A stretch of DNA of 64,000 nt from CAVRTJ01 sp964507185 (GTDB lineage Bacteria; Acidobacteriota; UBA4820; DSQY01), in the NCBI GenBank assembly GCA_964507185.1, contig CAZDOY010000002.1, positions 86,294 through 150,293 of the forward strand, given 5' to 3'. Within the stretch, counting starts at the first letter, position 1; each line of letters opens with the position of its first letter. Of the stretch, positions 27,921 through 36,464 are shown one piece after another. Under the pieces are notes generated by a model. That model did not search any database. It was not told the origin of the DNA and saw only the letters and a program-made list of their open reading frames with translations. A program made the position numbers and the translations under genes.

Positions 27921-28750
27921 CGGGCGCGGTAGAACACCAGTTCGAGACGGAAGTTCTCGACCGCCCAGGTGGCGAGAATAGTGCACATCGCCGCGAACAG
28001 GACACCCCCAAAGACGTCCAGAACCCAGTGGAAGCCCAGGTAAAGCGTCGAATACACGACCAGACCCGCGAGGAAGAGCATGGCACGGCGCAGTTTCGCA
28101 TTACTGCTTCCGGAGATGAGGAGGCCGTAACTGAGGGCGAGGGATGTGTGGAATGAAGGGAAGCAGTTGTTCAGGCCGCTCAGGGGCCGCAGTCCCTGGA
28201 TGAGGAACGGAGAAATGTTGTTCATGAGAAGCGTCACCTGCCCGTCTCCTGCGGCCCATCGTTCGGCCACGGGAACGAGAATGTAGAAAGGCAGAATAAG
28301 AACGTAGTTGAAAACGGTCGCCCAGAAGAGCTTTCTCGCCAGCGTCCTCTCGCCTTCGTAGTGAGTGATCAGGACCGCGGCGATCCCCATTACGGGAAAC
28401 ACGTACAGGTAAACCGCAGAGAGCACGTACGTCAGCATCGGAAAGTGAACTACCTGGAAAAGGGCCGTCGCAGGCCCCTCGATATGGAGGAAGAGGGGCG
28501 TGAAATCCCACTTGAGGTACTGCGTGATCAATGCGTCGTACCTCGTTTCCAGGATATCCATGAACATGATGCCGAACAGAGTCAGCAGATAGAACAAGGA
28601 CTGCGACGAAAAAGCGTGCTCTTTCACGAACCGCCATATGATCGTCAGCGGTGACTCGGACGGCAGGCAACACTTCAACAGCACCAACAGCGATAAGGCC
28701 GTCAGACAGAATCCCAGTAATAGAACAAAGTCGAGATTATAAGGCAACAA
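27917..28750 (-). CDS. PAP2-family membrane phosphatase
   Basis: A 277-residue membrane protein with about six helices. The phosphatase motifs are NNCFPSFHTSLALSYG, which contains the Ser-x-His-like catalytic block, and YSTLYLGFHWVLDVFGG, with the conserved His and Asp of motif C3. The form resembles inositolphosphorylceramide-synthase-like PAP2 proteins more than undecaprenyl phosphatases. It removes phosphate from lipids at the outer face of the inner membrane. Its stop codon overlaps the ATG of the glycosyltransferase by four bases, so the pair probably works in one lipid pathway. Confidence 0.88.
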   Translation of the reverse strand: MLPYNLDFVLLLGFCLTALSLLVLLKCCLPSESPLTIIWRFVKEHAFSSQSLFYLLTLFGIMFMDILETRYDALITQYLKWDFTPLFLHIEGPATALFQVVHFPMLTYVLSAVYLYVFPVMGIAAVLITHYEGERTLARKLFWATVFNYVLILPFYILVPVAERWAAGDGQVTLLMNNISPFLIQGLRPLSGLNNCFPSFHTSLALSYGLLISGSSNAKLRRAMLFLAGLVVYSTLYLGFHWVLDVFGGVLFAAMCTILATWAVENFRLELVFYRAR

Positions 28751-28868
28751 CCTGCTCCGCCGACATGCTATCCAAACCTAAAAAATAATAACACTTCGGA
28801 GCTCTGATTTCAACGGCTGGCCTGGGTTTGTAGCATTGAAGCAGGATAAGTAAACCTGACGGCCCGTC

Positions 28869-29669
28869 TCATCTCCGCAGCACATTGAAGGCCTTGATCT
28901 TTTCTTGCGCTTCCGCCGCGCCTTCTCGCACATCCGCATCAGGGTCATAGAGCGTTTTCTCCAGGAATGGAAGTGCCCTAAGATCACATAGTTCACCTAG
29001 CGCATAAATGGCATCGGCTCTCATTTGTGGTTCCGGGGCCTTCAAAAGGTCAACCAATGGACCGAGAGCTTCTCCTGCGGCTCCCCGATCCGTTTTCGCC
29101 AGTTCCGAGAGGATGAGGATGCCTCCCATTCTCACGCCCATGCTGGTCTCCCCCACCAATGAAGCAACACTGCGTGAGGAAAGAAGACGGTGTTTCACAA
29201 GCTGCTCTATTTCGGGTCGCATCTTCTGCTGGAGCATATTCAGAAGCGTCTGCCTCTCCCATTTTCCATCCGCGAAAGACTCGAGCGCCGAGACCAGTTC
29301 CCCAGGGGTAAAGGCACCGTATATGCGGGCCTTACCCCCGACGATGGCGAGGGGAACGGATCTCATTCCTATGGGCAGCAGACTCTGTTCGAAGCTCTCG
29401 ACGTCCAGGACCCGCAGTCTTATCGATGGCCGTTCGACGGCGACTCGCACAGCGGCTTCCACCGCCGACGAACTACTCTCGCACCAGCGCGCCGCGTAGA
29501 TATCGATCCCTGGATGCCTCGAGAGACCTTTCAACGCACCCTTCTGCTCCCGGGAGAGGCCGCTTTCTCCGGAAGAAGAAGCCGAAAGAAACACCTGGAA
29601 GGCCCTCTCCATGCTCTGATCGGGAAGTATACGCCAGCGGGTTTCGATCGATTCGCCCACCGTCGCCAC
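28869..29669 (-). CDS. Thioredoxin-like fold plus HEAT-repeat protein (start uncertain)
   Basis: The recognisable part has a thioredoxin/glutaredoxin-like middle (IDIYAARWCESSSSAVEAA, a cis-Pro-like MRSVPLAIV at the right distance, IYGAFTPGELVSAL). C-terminal HEAT repeats follow (MRADAIYALGELCDLRALPF, DADVREGAAEAQEK). Only one cysteine stands where thioredoxins have CxxC. The first usual start codon in frame is GTG 29669, but it has no ribosome site and the frame stays open and protein-like for about 50 codons upstream (TLTPRLVGAHPGIRIAL). That extension reaches a run of nine G (plus-strand C at 29822-29830), where a length error could hide the true start. Redox or scaffold role is only inference. 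Confidence 0.65.
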   Translation of the reverse strand: MATVGESIETRWRILPDQSMERAFQVFLSASSSGESGLSREQKGALKGLSRHPGIDIYAARWCESSSSAVEAAVRVAVERPSIRLRVLDVESFEQSLLPIGMRSVPLAIVGGKARIYGAFTPGELVSALESFADGKWERQTLLNMLQQKMRPEIEQLVKHRLLSSRSVASLVGETSMGVRMGGILILSELAKTDRGAAGEALGPLVDLLKAPEPQMRADAIYALGELCDLRALPFLEKTLYDPDADVREGAAEAQEKIKAFNVLRR

Positions 29670-29853
29670 GAGCCTGAACGGGGTCCCGCGGTCGGCCTCG
29701 GTGAGCGCGATCCGTATTCCTGGATGGGCGCCTACCAGACGCGGAGTCAGAGTGTTCCACTCTTTCTCCGTGTCCGTTCCCCGGCCGAATTGGACGTCGA
29801 GCGAAATGGAACGGGCCGTTTCCCCCCCCCGCCGACAGGCAGCCGCCTGAGGG

Positions 29854-30984
29854 CTACCTGCGCGCCGCCGCCGAGCCTCGCGCGTTCCGGTAGTAATCCA
29901 TTCCTTCCAGGAGGATCTTCGCAGCGCGCTTCAATTTCTCCGCCTCCAGAACGTACGCGACCCGTACTTCGCTGGCACCGAGTCCCGGTGTCGCGTAGAA
30001 ACCAGCACCGGGGGCCACCATGACGGTTTCTCCGTTCAATTCCCAATCCGAAAGCAGCCACCGGGCGAAATCGTCGGAGTCGTCCAGCGGCAGCTTGGCG
30101 ATCATGTAGAACGCGCCTTCCGGCTTCTTCAAGACCACCTTGGGATCAGCGGTGAGCCCCTTGAGCAGAGTGTCCCTGCGAGTCTGGTACTCGTCCCTGA
30201 TGGGAACGAAATAGGCCGGGTCCATCTTGTACGCGGCGATGGCACCCAGCTGTTCGATGGTGGGCGGACAAAGCCTTGCCTGCCCAAACTTGAGAGCCGC
30301 CTCCATGATGCGCGTATTCCTGCTTATTAGCGCGCCGACCCTCGCACCGCAAGCCGAAAAACGCTTGGATATGGAATCGAGCACAACCACCCTGTCCTGC
30401 ACATCGGCCAGTTCAAGGAGGCTGTGGTGTACGGAGCCCTCGTAGGTGAATTCCTTATAGACCTCGTCGCCTATCAGGAAGAGGTCGTGCTTCGCAGCGA
30501 GGGAAGCAAGGCCGCCGAGTTCCCCCTCCGTGAGGATCGTGCCCGTGGGGTTGTTCGGCGAACATATCAGAATGGCCCTGGTTCTTGGCGTGATCAACCG
30601 CTCGATCTCATCTACGGGAGGAAGACGGAATCCACTTTCCGCGCGGGTGGTTACGGGAACGATCTTGACACCGGCCATCGTTGCGAAGCCGTTGTAATTT
30701 GTGTAGAAAGGTTCCGGAATAATGATTTCGTCCCCCGGATCCGTGAGCAGGTTGAACGCAAAGAGTGCCGCTTCACTTCCGCCCGTTGTGATCAGGACAT
30801 GGCGCACATCGAGTTCTATGGAATAGCGCGCGAAGTATTCCACGATGGCCTCTCGCAGTTCCGGCAAGCCGTCGCTCGGGCCGTAGCTCAGCACCGCGCC
30901 CTTCTGCCGATACTCGGCCACCGCGTCCAGATATGCCTGCGGCGTGGCTATATCCGGCTGCCCGATGTTGAGATGGTGAATTGA
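29854..30984 (-). CDS. PLP-dependent aminotransferase, class I/II (N-terminus in gap)
   Basis: About 376 residues remain. HHLNIGQPDIATPQAYL opens the visible part, so only some 15-25 N-terminal residues are lost in the gap. It has SYGPSDGLPELREAI, TTGGSEAALFAFNLL, SPNNPTGTIL (Asn binding PLP), FLIGDEVYKEFTY (Asp and Tyr) and DSISKRFSACGARVG with the Schiff-base Lys. The C-terminal Arg in SEVRVAYV would bind the substrate carboxylate. It resembles aspartate/aromatic aminotransferases; substrate is not resolvable. The open frame that runs through the N bases into the OsmC gene is an artefact. Confidence 0.9.
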   Translation of the reverse strand, partial: SIHHLNIGQPDIATPQAYLDAVAEYRQKGAVLSYGPSDGLPELREAIVEYFARYSIELDVRHVLITTGGSEAALFAFNLLTDPGDEIIIPEPFYTNYNGFATMAGVKIVPVTTRAESGFRLPPVDEIERLITPRTRAILICSPNNPTGTILTEGELGGLASLAAKHDLFLIGDEVYKEFTYEGSVHHSLLELADVQDRVVVLDSISKRFSACGARVGALISRNTRIMEAALKFGQARLCPPTIEQLGAIAAYKMDPAYFVPIRDEYQTRRDTLLKGLTADPKVVLKKPEGAFYMIAKLPLDDSDDFARWLLSDWELNGETVMVAPGAGFYATPGLGASEVRVAYVLEAEKLKRAAKILLEGMDYYRNARGSAAARR

Positions 30985-31084
30985 NNNNNNNNNNNNNNNN
31001 NNNNNNNNNNNNNNNNNNNNNNNNNNNNNNNNNNNNNNNNNNNNNNNNNNNNNNNNNNNNNNNNNNNNNNNNNNNNNNNNNNNN
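30985..31084. other. Assembly gap (100 N)
   Basis: A placeholder between the start of the aminotransferase gene and the end of the OsmC gene. Unlike the other two gaps its flanks share no overlap, so real sequence is missing, at least the first codons of the aminotransferase and the last of the OsmC gene. Confidence 0.97.
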
Positions 31085-31491
31085 TCTTCTATCTCCACCT
31101 CGTAGGTATACTCGGCCGTGTTCCTCAGCATTGCGGCGATGGCGCAGTATTCCTCGTCTGCCAGCTCCACAGCGGCCCTGACCCTCTTCTCGCTGAGATT
31201 ACGCCCGGTTATCCTGTACTTGACCTTGACTTCGACATAGACCGCGGGATTTTCCTCGGCCCGTCTGCCGTCGATGGTGACTTCCACACCGGTGACTTCC
31301 TGACGCATTTTCTGCAGTATGGCTACGAGGTCTATCCCGGAGCACCCACCCAGCCCTATGAGGACGAGTTCGATGGGTGAAGGGGCGGCTCCGTCTCCGT
31401 CGTTGAAGGTGCTGTCCATCATGATCCAATGGCCGTTTTCGGACCGGCCGGCGAACGCGCTTTTTTCAAGCCATCGTACTTTTACGGACAT
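31085..31491 (-). CDS. OsmC family peroxiredoxin-like protein (C-terminus in gap)
   Basis: About 135 residues are visible and probably almost complete. The two redox cysteines of the family are present: GLGGCSGIDLVAIL on the long central helix and EEYCAIAAML near the end. Other matches are APSPIELVLIGLGGC and YVEVKVKYRITG. ATG 31491 (MSVKVRWLEK) follows a G-rich ribosome site (AAGGGGGG); the in-frame start at 31563 adds an unrelated leader. OsmC-type proteins reduce organic hydroperoxides or act on small thiol substrates. It runs toward the aminotransferase on the same strand. Confidence 0.9.
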
Positions 31492-31600
31492 GTTGTCCCC
31501 CCTTGATCTGAAGGTGCCATTATGGTCTTCGCACACGGCCTTTACAACCTCGGCACCAGGCATCAGAATTTAACCTGAGCATTAAGGAGATGCTGACGCG

Positions 31601-32371
31601 ATGAGAACCATTATCCTCGGCGACGTTCACCTTGGTTCGCCTCTGTGCCGGACGGGCCAGTTGCTGGAGGTCCTCGAAAGGGTTCCCTATGACCGCCTGA
31701 TCCTCAACGGGGACATCTTCGACGACCTCAATTTCCGCAGGTTGCGCAGACAGCACTGGCTGGTCATGGAAAAGCTGAGACATCAGAGCCAGCGGCGCGA
31801 AATAATCTGGATCAGAGGCAACCACGACGGCAGCGCCAGCGTGCTGCGCCATTTGCTGGGGGTGCCCATTCTGAAGCAATTCACTTTCACCTTCCGCGGT
31901 GAAAAGGTCTACGTGATCCACGGGGACGAATTCGACGACTTCCAGAGTTCCGTGAAGAAAATGCACAGGCTCAGAAGCCTGCGCGACATCTTCTACGGTT
32001 TCGCCATCTGGTTCGACGTACCGAGGAAGGCGGCAATCCAGTGGGCTCAGCGATCCACGTACGTTTTTGCCCGTTCGGCCACCAAAGTCCGCAACAAGGC
32101 CGTCGAAAAGGGACGATCCCTCAATGCCCGATGGGTCGTCGCCGGGCACACCCACCACCGGGAGGTGTCGACTCACAGTGGTGTCACCTATCTCAACCCG
32201 TCTTCGTGGCTCACCTCGAATCCGGCCTACGTCCTCTTCGACGACTCCCACGACGAACCGAGGCTGGTCGTCATGGGCTCCCGGCACAAGAAGACCCTGG
32301 GGCGGACGGTCAGGACGAGAGTGCGCAAGGCCCGGCGGCGCATGAAGAAGAGACTCAATACGCCCGGCTGA
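31601..32371 (+). CDS. Metallophosphoesterase, UDP-2,3-diacylglucosamine hydrolase-like
   Basis: A 256-residue calcineurin-like phosphoesterase with all metal motifs: GDVHLG, NGDIFDDLNF, RGNHDG, VIHGDEFDD and AGHTHHREVS. The order and spacing match the LpxH-like branch, which cleaves UDP-2,3-diacylglucosamine in lipid A synthesis, but the lysine/arginine-rich C-terminus (RVRKARRRMKKR) is not typical of LpxH. AAGGAG precedes the ATG. It is divergent from the OsmC gene. Function as lipid enzyme is likely but not certain; other family members act on nucleotides. Confidence 0.85.
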   Translation: MRTIILGDVHLGSPLCRTGQLLEVLERVPYDRLILNGDIFDDLNFRRLRRQHWLVMEKLRHQSQRREIIWIRGNHDGSASVLRHLLGVPILKQFTFTFRGEKVYVIHGDEFDDFQSSVKKMHRLRSLRDIFYGFAIWFDVPRKAAIQWAQRSTYVFARSATKVRNKAVEKGRSLNARWVVAGHTHHREVSTHSGVTYLNPSSWLTSNPAYVLFDDSHDEPRLVVMGSRHKKTLGRTVRTRVRKARRRMKKRLNTPG

Positions 32372-32398
32372 AGGCCGCAAGAGGTCACGGCATATGAA

Positions 32399-32427
32399 AA
32401 GCCCCCGGCGGTCCGCGCCGGGGGCTT
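32399..32427. terminator. Hairpin between convergent genes
   Basis: A perfect 12-bp stem (AAGCCCCCGGCG / CGCCGGGGGCTT) with a 5-base loop between the convergent metallophosphoesterase and secreted-protein genes. The minus-strand side is followed by TTTTCAT, so it works best for the minus-strand transcript, and probably both. Confidence 0.75.
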
Positions 32428-32454
32428 CGACCTATCGATCCGTCCGAGGAATTT

Positions 32455-33912
32455 TCAGGAAGTGCCGCCCTGGCCACCCGCCGCCGCCGGCGTTCCGGGA
32501 GCCATCGGCGTAACTTTTAGCAAATTCGGCTGGTATTCCAGCCGTGCCTTGTTGACCTTGAGGGAGTAGTGGACGCCTTTAATCTCCAGTTCTCCCGTCA
32601 CGGCCTGCCCGGGCTTCAGTTCGAGTTTCCGGCCGTCCAGCGTAATATACGGAATCTCGTCCTTTGCGAAGCCGGCGGTGATGCTCTCGCGTATCTTTAT
32701 GAGTATGGGACGGGATGAAGCGAACTCGAGCAAGCCCTTTCCCGTGAGACTGTAGTAGTTGTCACGGACCTGAGTCGTCCTGCTTATATCCGTCACGCCC
32801 GAGGGAACGTATTTGTTGCTCCAGGCTATGCCCGGAACGGTCAGGGCCGACGTCAGGTCCAGCTCGACAACGAGGCCCGGAGCTTTGGTGATCTCGTCCA
32901 TCCCGGCCTGCTGCCGGGCCTTGATGGCGGCTATCCGCGCCGACTCCTCTTTCACGATACCATCCACGTCCAGAAAGGAGAGGTCGGCGATGGGCGCGGT
33001 CCCGGCCGCCTTGACCAGAACGGGCTCGAGCGAGCTCTTGTCCGTCTGTTCCAACTCGGTCTTCCAGTCCACTCCAGCCGCGTCAAGGACAAGGGCAAGG
33101 GCGCAACCGGTGTAGGTAAACCGCTCCCCCGTTACTCCCTTCCCCTCTTTTCCATATGTTTCCAAGGAACGAATAAGATCCTGCCGCGCTCCATTTGGGT
33201 CCGAGCTGTTCCTGGCCATGTAGCCCGCGTACTCCGCCAGCCCGTTCGTTGTCTCCAGCGCCCACTCGTATGGCCGGAGTGCCTCCGGAATGCCGGCCTG
33301 CCGCCTGTGCCTTAGCGAGAGGAAAGCGCCGATCAGGGAAGGAATCTCGCTCCTCTGCGCCGACAGCATGTGCACGAGCAACATGTCCTCCGCTCGGCTC
33401 ATTGCGTCATTCTGCGCATCGAGGGTCCGAAAGTAAACGCCCTCGGGCATGGTGGGCTGCGGGAAACCGCGATAGGCTTCAAAAACTCCGAACGCTCGTC
33501 GGTAGATGATCTCTATAGACCGAGGTACTGAGGCGACGGGGAGGCTTTCCGTGGATATCCACGCGCCGAGCCTCTCTCCTATGGGCCCCACCCCTTCGGC
33601 CGGCTTGTGCTCCCCCACAATCGAAGAACCGAGACCGATTCCGGGAGTATCCGCGTCGAGTGGATTGAAACCTGTGGGAAGCGGCGATACGTGAAAGAGA
33701 AGCCCGCTATTCGTCGCCGGGTCGAAGATGAATACCGGAACGTCCTGAAAGGCGAAGTCTTGCCAGATCGCCTTGTCTGCCTGCTTGGCCGTTTGATCCG
33801 CAGACTTCATCAGCGGCACGTCTTTTTGGAGAGCGTCTGGAACCGCGGCGGACAGCGCCGAAGACGAAGCCACCAGCGCGACAAGAACAACGAACGCCTT
33901 GATCGAACGCAT
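32455..33912 (-). CDS. Secreted protein of unknown function
   Basis: A 485-residue protein. The start at 33912 follows AAGGAGGTGACG and gives a signal peptide (FVVLVALVASSSALSAAVP); an in-frame ATG at 34014 would hide it. The middle segment LETTNGLAEYAGYMA resembles the Glu-containing helix of gluzincin-type peptidases, but no HExxH is present upstream, so activity is doubtful. The last about 150 residues look beta-rich (LVVELDLTSALTVPGIAWSN, YITLDGRKLELKPGQ). The tail is Pro/Gly/Ala-rich. I do not recognise the family. It is divergent from the kinase gene. Confidence 0.72.
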   Translation of the reverse strand: MRSIKAFVVLVALVASSSALSAAVPDALQKDVPLMKSADQTAKQADKAIWQDFAFQDVPVFIFDPATNSGLLFHVSPLPTGFNPLDADTPGIGLGSSIVGEHKPAEGVGPIGERLGAWISTESLPVASVPRSIEIIYRRAFGVFEAYRGFPQPTMPEGVYFRTLDAQNDAMSRAEDMLLVHMLSAQRSEIPSLIGAFLSLRHRRQAGIPEALRPYEWALETTNGLAEYAGYMARNSSDPNGARQDLIRSLETYGKEGKGVTGERFTYTGCALALVLDAAGVDWKTELEQTDKSSLEPVLVKAAGTAPIADLSFLDVDGIVKEESARIAAIKARQQAGMDEITKAPGLVVELDLTSALTVPGIAWSNKYVPSGVTDISRTTQVRDNYYSLTGKGLLEFASSRPILIKIRESITAGFAKDEIPYITLDGRKLELKPGQAVTGELEIKGVHYSLKVNKARLEYQPNLLKVTPMAPGTPAAAGGQGGTS

Positions 33913-34028
33913 CGTCACCTCCTTCCGATCACTCACAAAGTGTGCACCCACTCCACCCCATTCTGCAAGAAGCCTCGGTTGCCCACGAAAGACGCAACAT
34001 GATGTATACTCCACAGAGAGAGGGATTC

Positions 34029-34973
34029 ATGTTTCTAAAAGATCAGCGAGTCGGAAAGTACCGCATAGAGAAACCTCTGGGTAACGGTGGTTTCGGCTCA
34101 GTCTTTCTTGCGGAAGATACTGTTATCGGGAAAATGGTCGCCGTCAAGGTTCCCCACAAACAGAACCAGAGCCGGGAGGCGATGGCCGCAGAGGCGCGAC
34201 TCATGGCGCCTCTCAGTCATCCCAACATCGTTTCGGTTCTCACCGCGGACATGGACGAAGAGTCGAACGTCTTCTACATCGTCATGGAGTATGTGGAAGG
34301 CGAGTCGCTGGCCGAAAAGCTCACCCGAGAGGGCCACCTCGAGGAGCCCCAGGCCCTCGCATGGTCCATCCAGATCACCGACGCCGTCCGTTATGCCCAT
34401 TCCCGCAACATCCTGCACCGCGATCTCCGTCCCAGCAATGTGCTTCTAACGACCGACGGCCAGGCCAAGGTGGTCGATTTCTCCATATCCCGCCTTCTCG
34501 AGCAGGCCCCATATGCGTCGACCCGCATAGGATCCCCCCCGTACATGGCGCCCGAGCACTTCCAAGGCCGGGCGACGTTCGCATCGGACGTTTACTCCAT
34601 CGGTGTCATGATGTACGAGATGGTCACGGGCTCACTTCCCTTCTTCGACATCAACCCCTCGAGAATTGAGGAGCTCGTGGCCAGCGGACGCTTCACGCCG
34701 CCCGTGCTCAAGAACCGAAAGGTCAGCAAAGCATTCAGCGATATCGTCGTCCGCTGCATGCAACGGGACCTTTCCCAGCGTTATCGGAACGCAGAAGCCC
34801 TCCTGGAAGACCTGAAGCACATGCGCGTCACCCCCAGGCGGGAGAGAGAGCTGGCCGATATGCGTGAGCGAATTGCCGCCCGGGAGAACCCACGCGAGTC
34901 CTTCTGCTTCCATTGCCGCCGGCCTCTTCCCAAAAGAGCCGTCACCTGCCCGTTCTGCGGGCAACGCCAGTGA
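34029..34973 (+). CDS. Hanks-type Ser/Thr protein kinase with C-terminal zinc ribbon
   Basis: A 314-residue soluble kinase. Motifs in order: GNGGFGSVFLAED (Gly loop), VAVKVPHK (ATP lysine), HRDLRPSNVLL (catalytic Asp, with Arg where Lys is usual), VVDFSISRLL (Ser in place of the DFG Gly), GSPPYMAPEHF (activation/APE region), and DVYSIGVMMYEM. Residues about 285-312 hold a zinc ribbon (CFHCRRPLP, CPFCGQRQ), an unusual C-terminal module without a membrane anchor. ATG 34029 follows a GAGAGAGG site; in-frame ATGs lie further upstream (33942, 33999). Catalytic residues are present, so activity is possible despite the altered DFG. The YihY gene starts 7 bases later. Confidence 0.9.
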   Translation: MFLKDQRVGKYRIEKPLGNGGFGSVFLAEDTVIGKMVAVKVPHKQNQSREAMAAEARLMAPLSHPNIVSVLTADMDEESNVFYIVMEYVEGESLAEKLTREGHLEEPQALAWSIQITDAVRYAHSRNILHRDLRPSNVLLTTDGQAKVVDFSISRLLEQAPYASTRIGSPPYMAPEHFQGRATFASDVYSIGVMMYEMVTGSLPFFDINPSRIEELVASGRFTPPVLKNRKVSKAFSDIVVRCMQRDLSQRYRNAEALLEDLKHMRVTPRRERELADMRERIAARENPRESFCFHCRRPLPKRAVTCPFCGQRQ

Positions 34974-34980
34974 ATCGCCG

Positions 34981-36321
34981 ATGGGGCTGACGGATCGAAT
35001 CAGAAAAATCGTGCTCGAGGAAGTCCAGCAGGTTTCCAGGTTCAAGGATGTCCTGCGTTTCTGGCTGGGCCTTTTCTATCATGTCGCCCAGAAGGCCTGG
35101 GAAGACAGTTTTGCACAGAGAGCGGCCGCCCTGGCATTCTTCACGCTTCTCAATTTCCTGCCCATAGCGGGAATCCTCCTTTTCGTGCTCAGCCACTCAC
35201 CGATCTTCAAAGAAAACATGGCCTCGGTAGAAAGGGTACTCGTGGAACAGATGGTCACGCCCGCCGCCCGGCAGGTCGTCATCGACCTCTTCACCAGCAT
35301 TTCAAAGAATCTCTATGTTCTCGGCTCCGGGGCCTCCGGCGTGCTCGCCATCCTCATTCTCCTCTTTCTCGGCACGTCCCTTCTGAGAATGGTGGAGCGT
35401 TCACTCAACGAGATATTCCGCTCTCCCGACGCGAGGGGAGCAATCATCTCACGAACGATCTACCTGTGGGCAGCGGTCACGCTTCTGCCCGTTTTCCTCG
35501 GGCTCTCGTTCGCGCTTTCGCGTCACGTAAGGCATGCTCTCGGAGGCGCCCTGGCGGTATTTCAATACCTATTGCCTTACGGGGTTACTTTTGCCGGCTT
35601 CATCCTGCTTTACCGTTTCATTCCAAAAGCGCGGGTGAAGATGAAGGCGGTGCTCCTCGCAGCCCTCTTTTCCTCTATCCTGTGGGAAACGGCCAAGCTC
35701 GGGCTGAGCGCCTATGTCCAGGAGGTGTTCAGCCGGAGTCCCGTCAGCAGGCTTTACGGCTCCCTTGCGCTGATCCCCATCGGCATGGTCTGGATCTACT
35801 ACTCCTGGATCATCGTCCTGCTTGGAGCCGAACTGGCGTATGTACTGCACAACTTCGAGCAGATGCAGGTCGAAGCCCGCAAGCGCTGGCGCCTCGGAAA
35901 GGGCTTCGTTCCTCTGTCGAGGCAAGTCGCCCTGGCGCTGCTCCTCGAGGTTTTTCACTCCTACGCCCAAGGCGATGGCCCGGCGAACGTGACCGGGATG
36001 GCATCCGCCTACCAGGTTCACCCCGCGCAGACGCTGAGATGGTTCGAGGCGCTGGAGAAAGAGGGGACGGTCGTCCTTACGAAAGAAGAAGGTTTATTGC
36101 CTTCCCGTCCGCCGAAAACCGTGCCCCTTGCCGACGTGGCCGCGCTGTACGATGCGACCTTCCAGGATTTCCTTCCGTCCGGCCACGCGCTGACGGGGCG
36201 ATGGGGCGCCGCAGAGCGTGAGAGTTTCAAGCAATGCTGGCAATCGACGACGTTTGAAGACCTCCTTGACGGCGAGGCGACTCTCGAGCCGCACCCCGGA
36301 AACGGGACGACGGATCCGTGA
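34981..36321 (+). CDS. YihY/BrkB family inner-membrane protein
   Basis: A 446-residue protein. It has six membrane helices with the family blocks DSFAQRAAALAFFTLLNFLP, RTIYLWAAVTLLPVFLG and GSLALIPIGMVWIYYSWIIV followed by LLGAELAYVL. A C-terminal about 150-residue soluble region (VTGMASAYQVHPAQTLRWFE) looks like a winged-helix-type domain, common in bacterial members. The family was once called ribonuclease BN in error; its role is unknown. The start at 34981 lies 7 bases after the kinase stop, so the two are co-transcribed and the protein may be a kinase target. Confidence 0.9.
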   Translation: MGLTDRIRKIVLEEVQQVSRFKDVLRFWLGLFYHVAQKAWEDSFAQRAAALAFFTLLNFLPIAGILLFVLSHSPIFKENMASVERVLVEQMVTPAARQVVIDLFTSISKNLYVLGSGASGVLAILILLFLGTSLLRMVERSLNEIFRSPDARGAIISRTIYLWAAVTLLPVFLGLSFALSRHVRHALGGALAVFQYLLPYGVTFAGFILLYRFIPKARVKMKAVLLAALFSSILWETAKLGLSAYVQEVFSRSPVSRLYGSLALIPIGMVWIYYSWIIVLLGAELAYVLHNFEQMQVEARKRWRLGKGFVPLSRQVALALLLEVFHSYAQGDGPANVTGMASAYQVHPAQTLRWFEALEKEGTVVLTKEEGLLPSRPPKTVPLADVAALYDATFQDFLPSGHALTGRWGAAERESFKQCWQSTTFEDLLDGEATLEPHPGNGTTDP

Positions 36322-36464
36322 GGCCGCGTGGCACGCCTTCGTGTAATGCGCTCCGACCACGGCTTGAGCGCTTCCTCGTCGACGCCACCCATTCGGGACC
36401 CGGCCTTCGAGCATTTGCCTGACGGCGTCGAATGCTCTAGATTCAGTAAATCGTGGGGTCGTGG

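Noticed and set aside
29854..31563. A single 569-codon protein across the second gap
   Set aside because: It joins an aminotransferase and an OsmC protein through N bases; two genes are a better reading.
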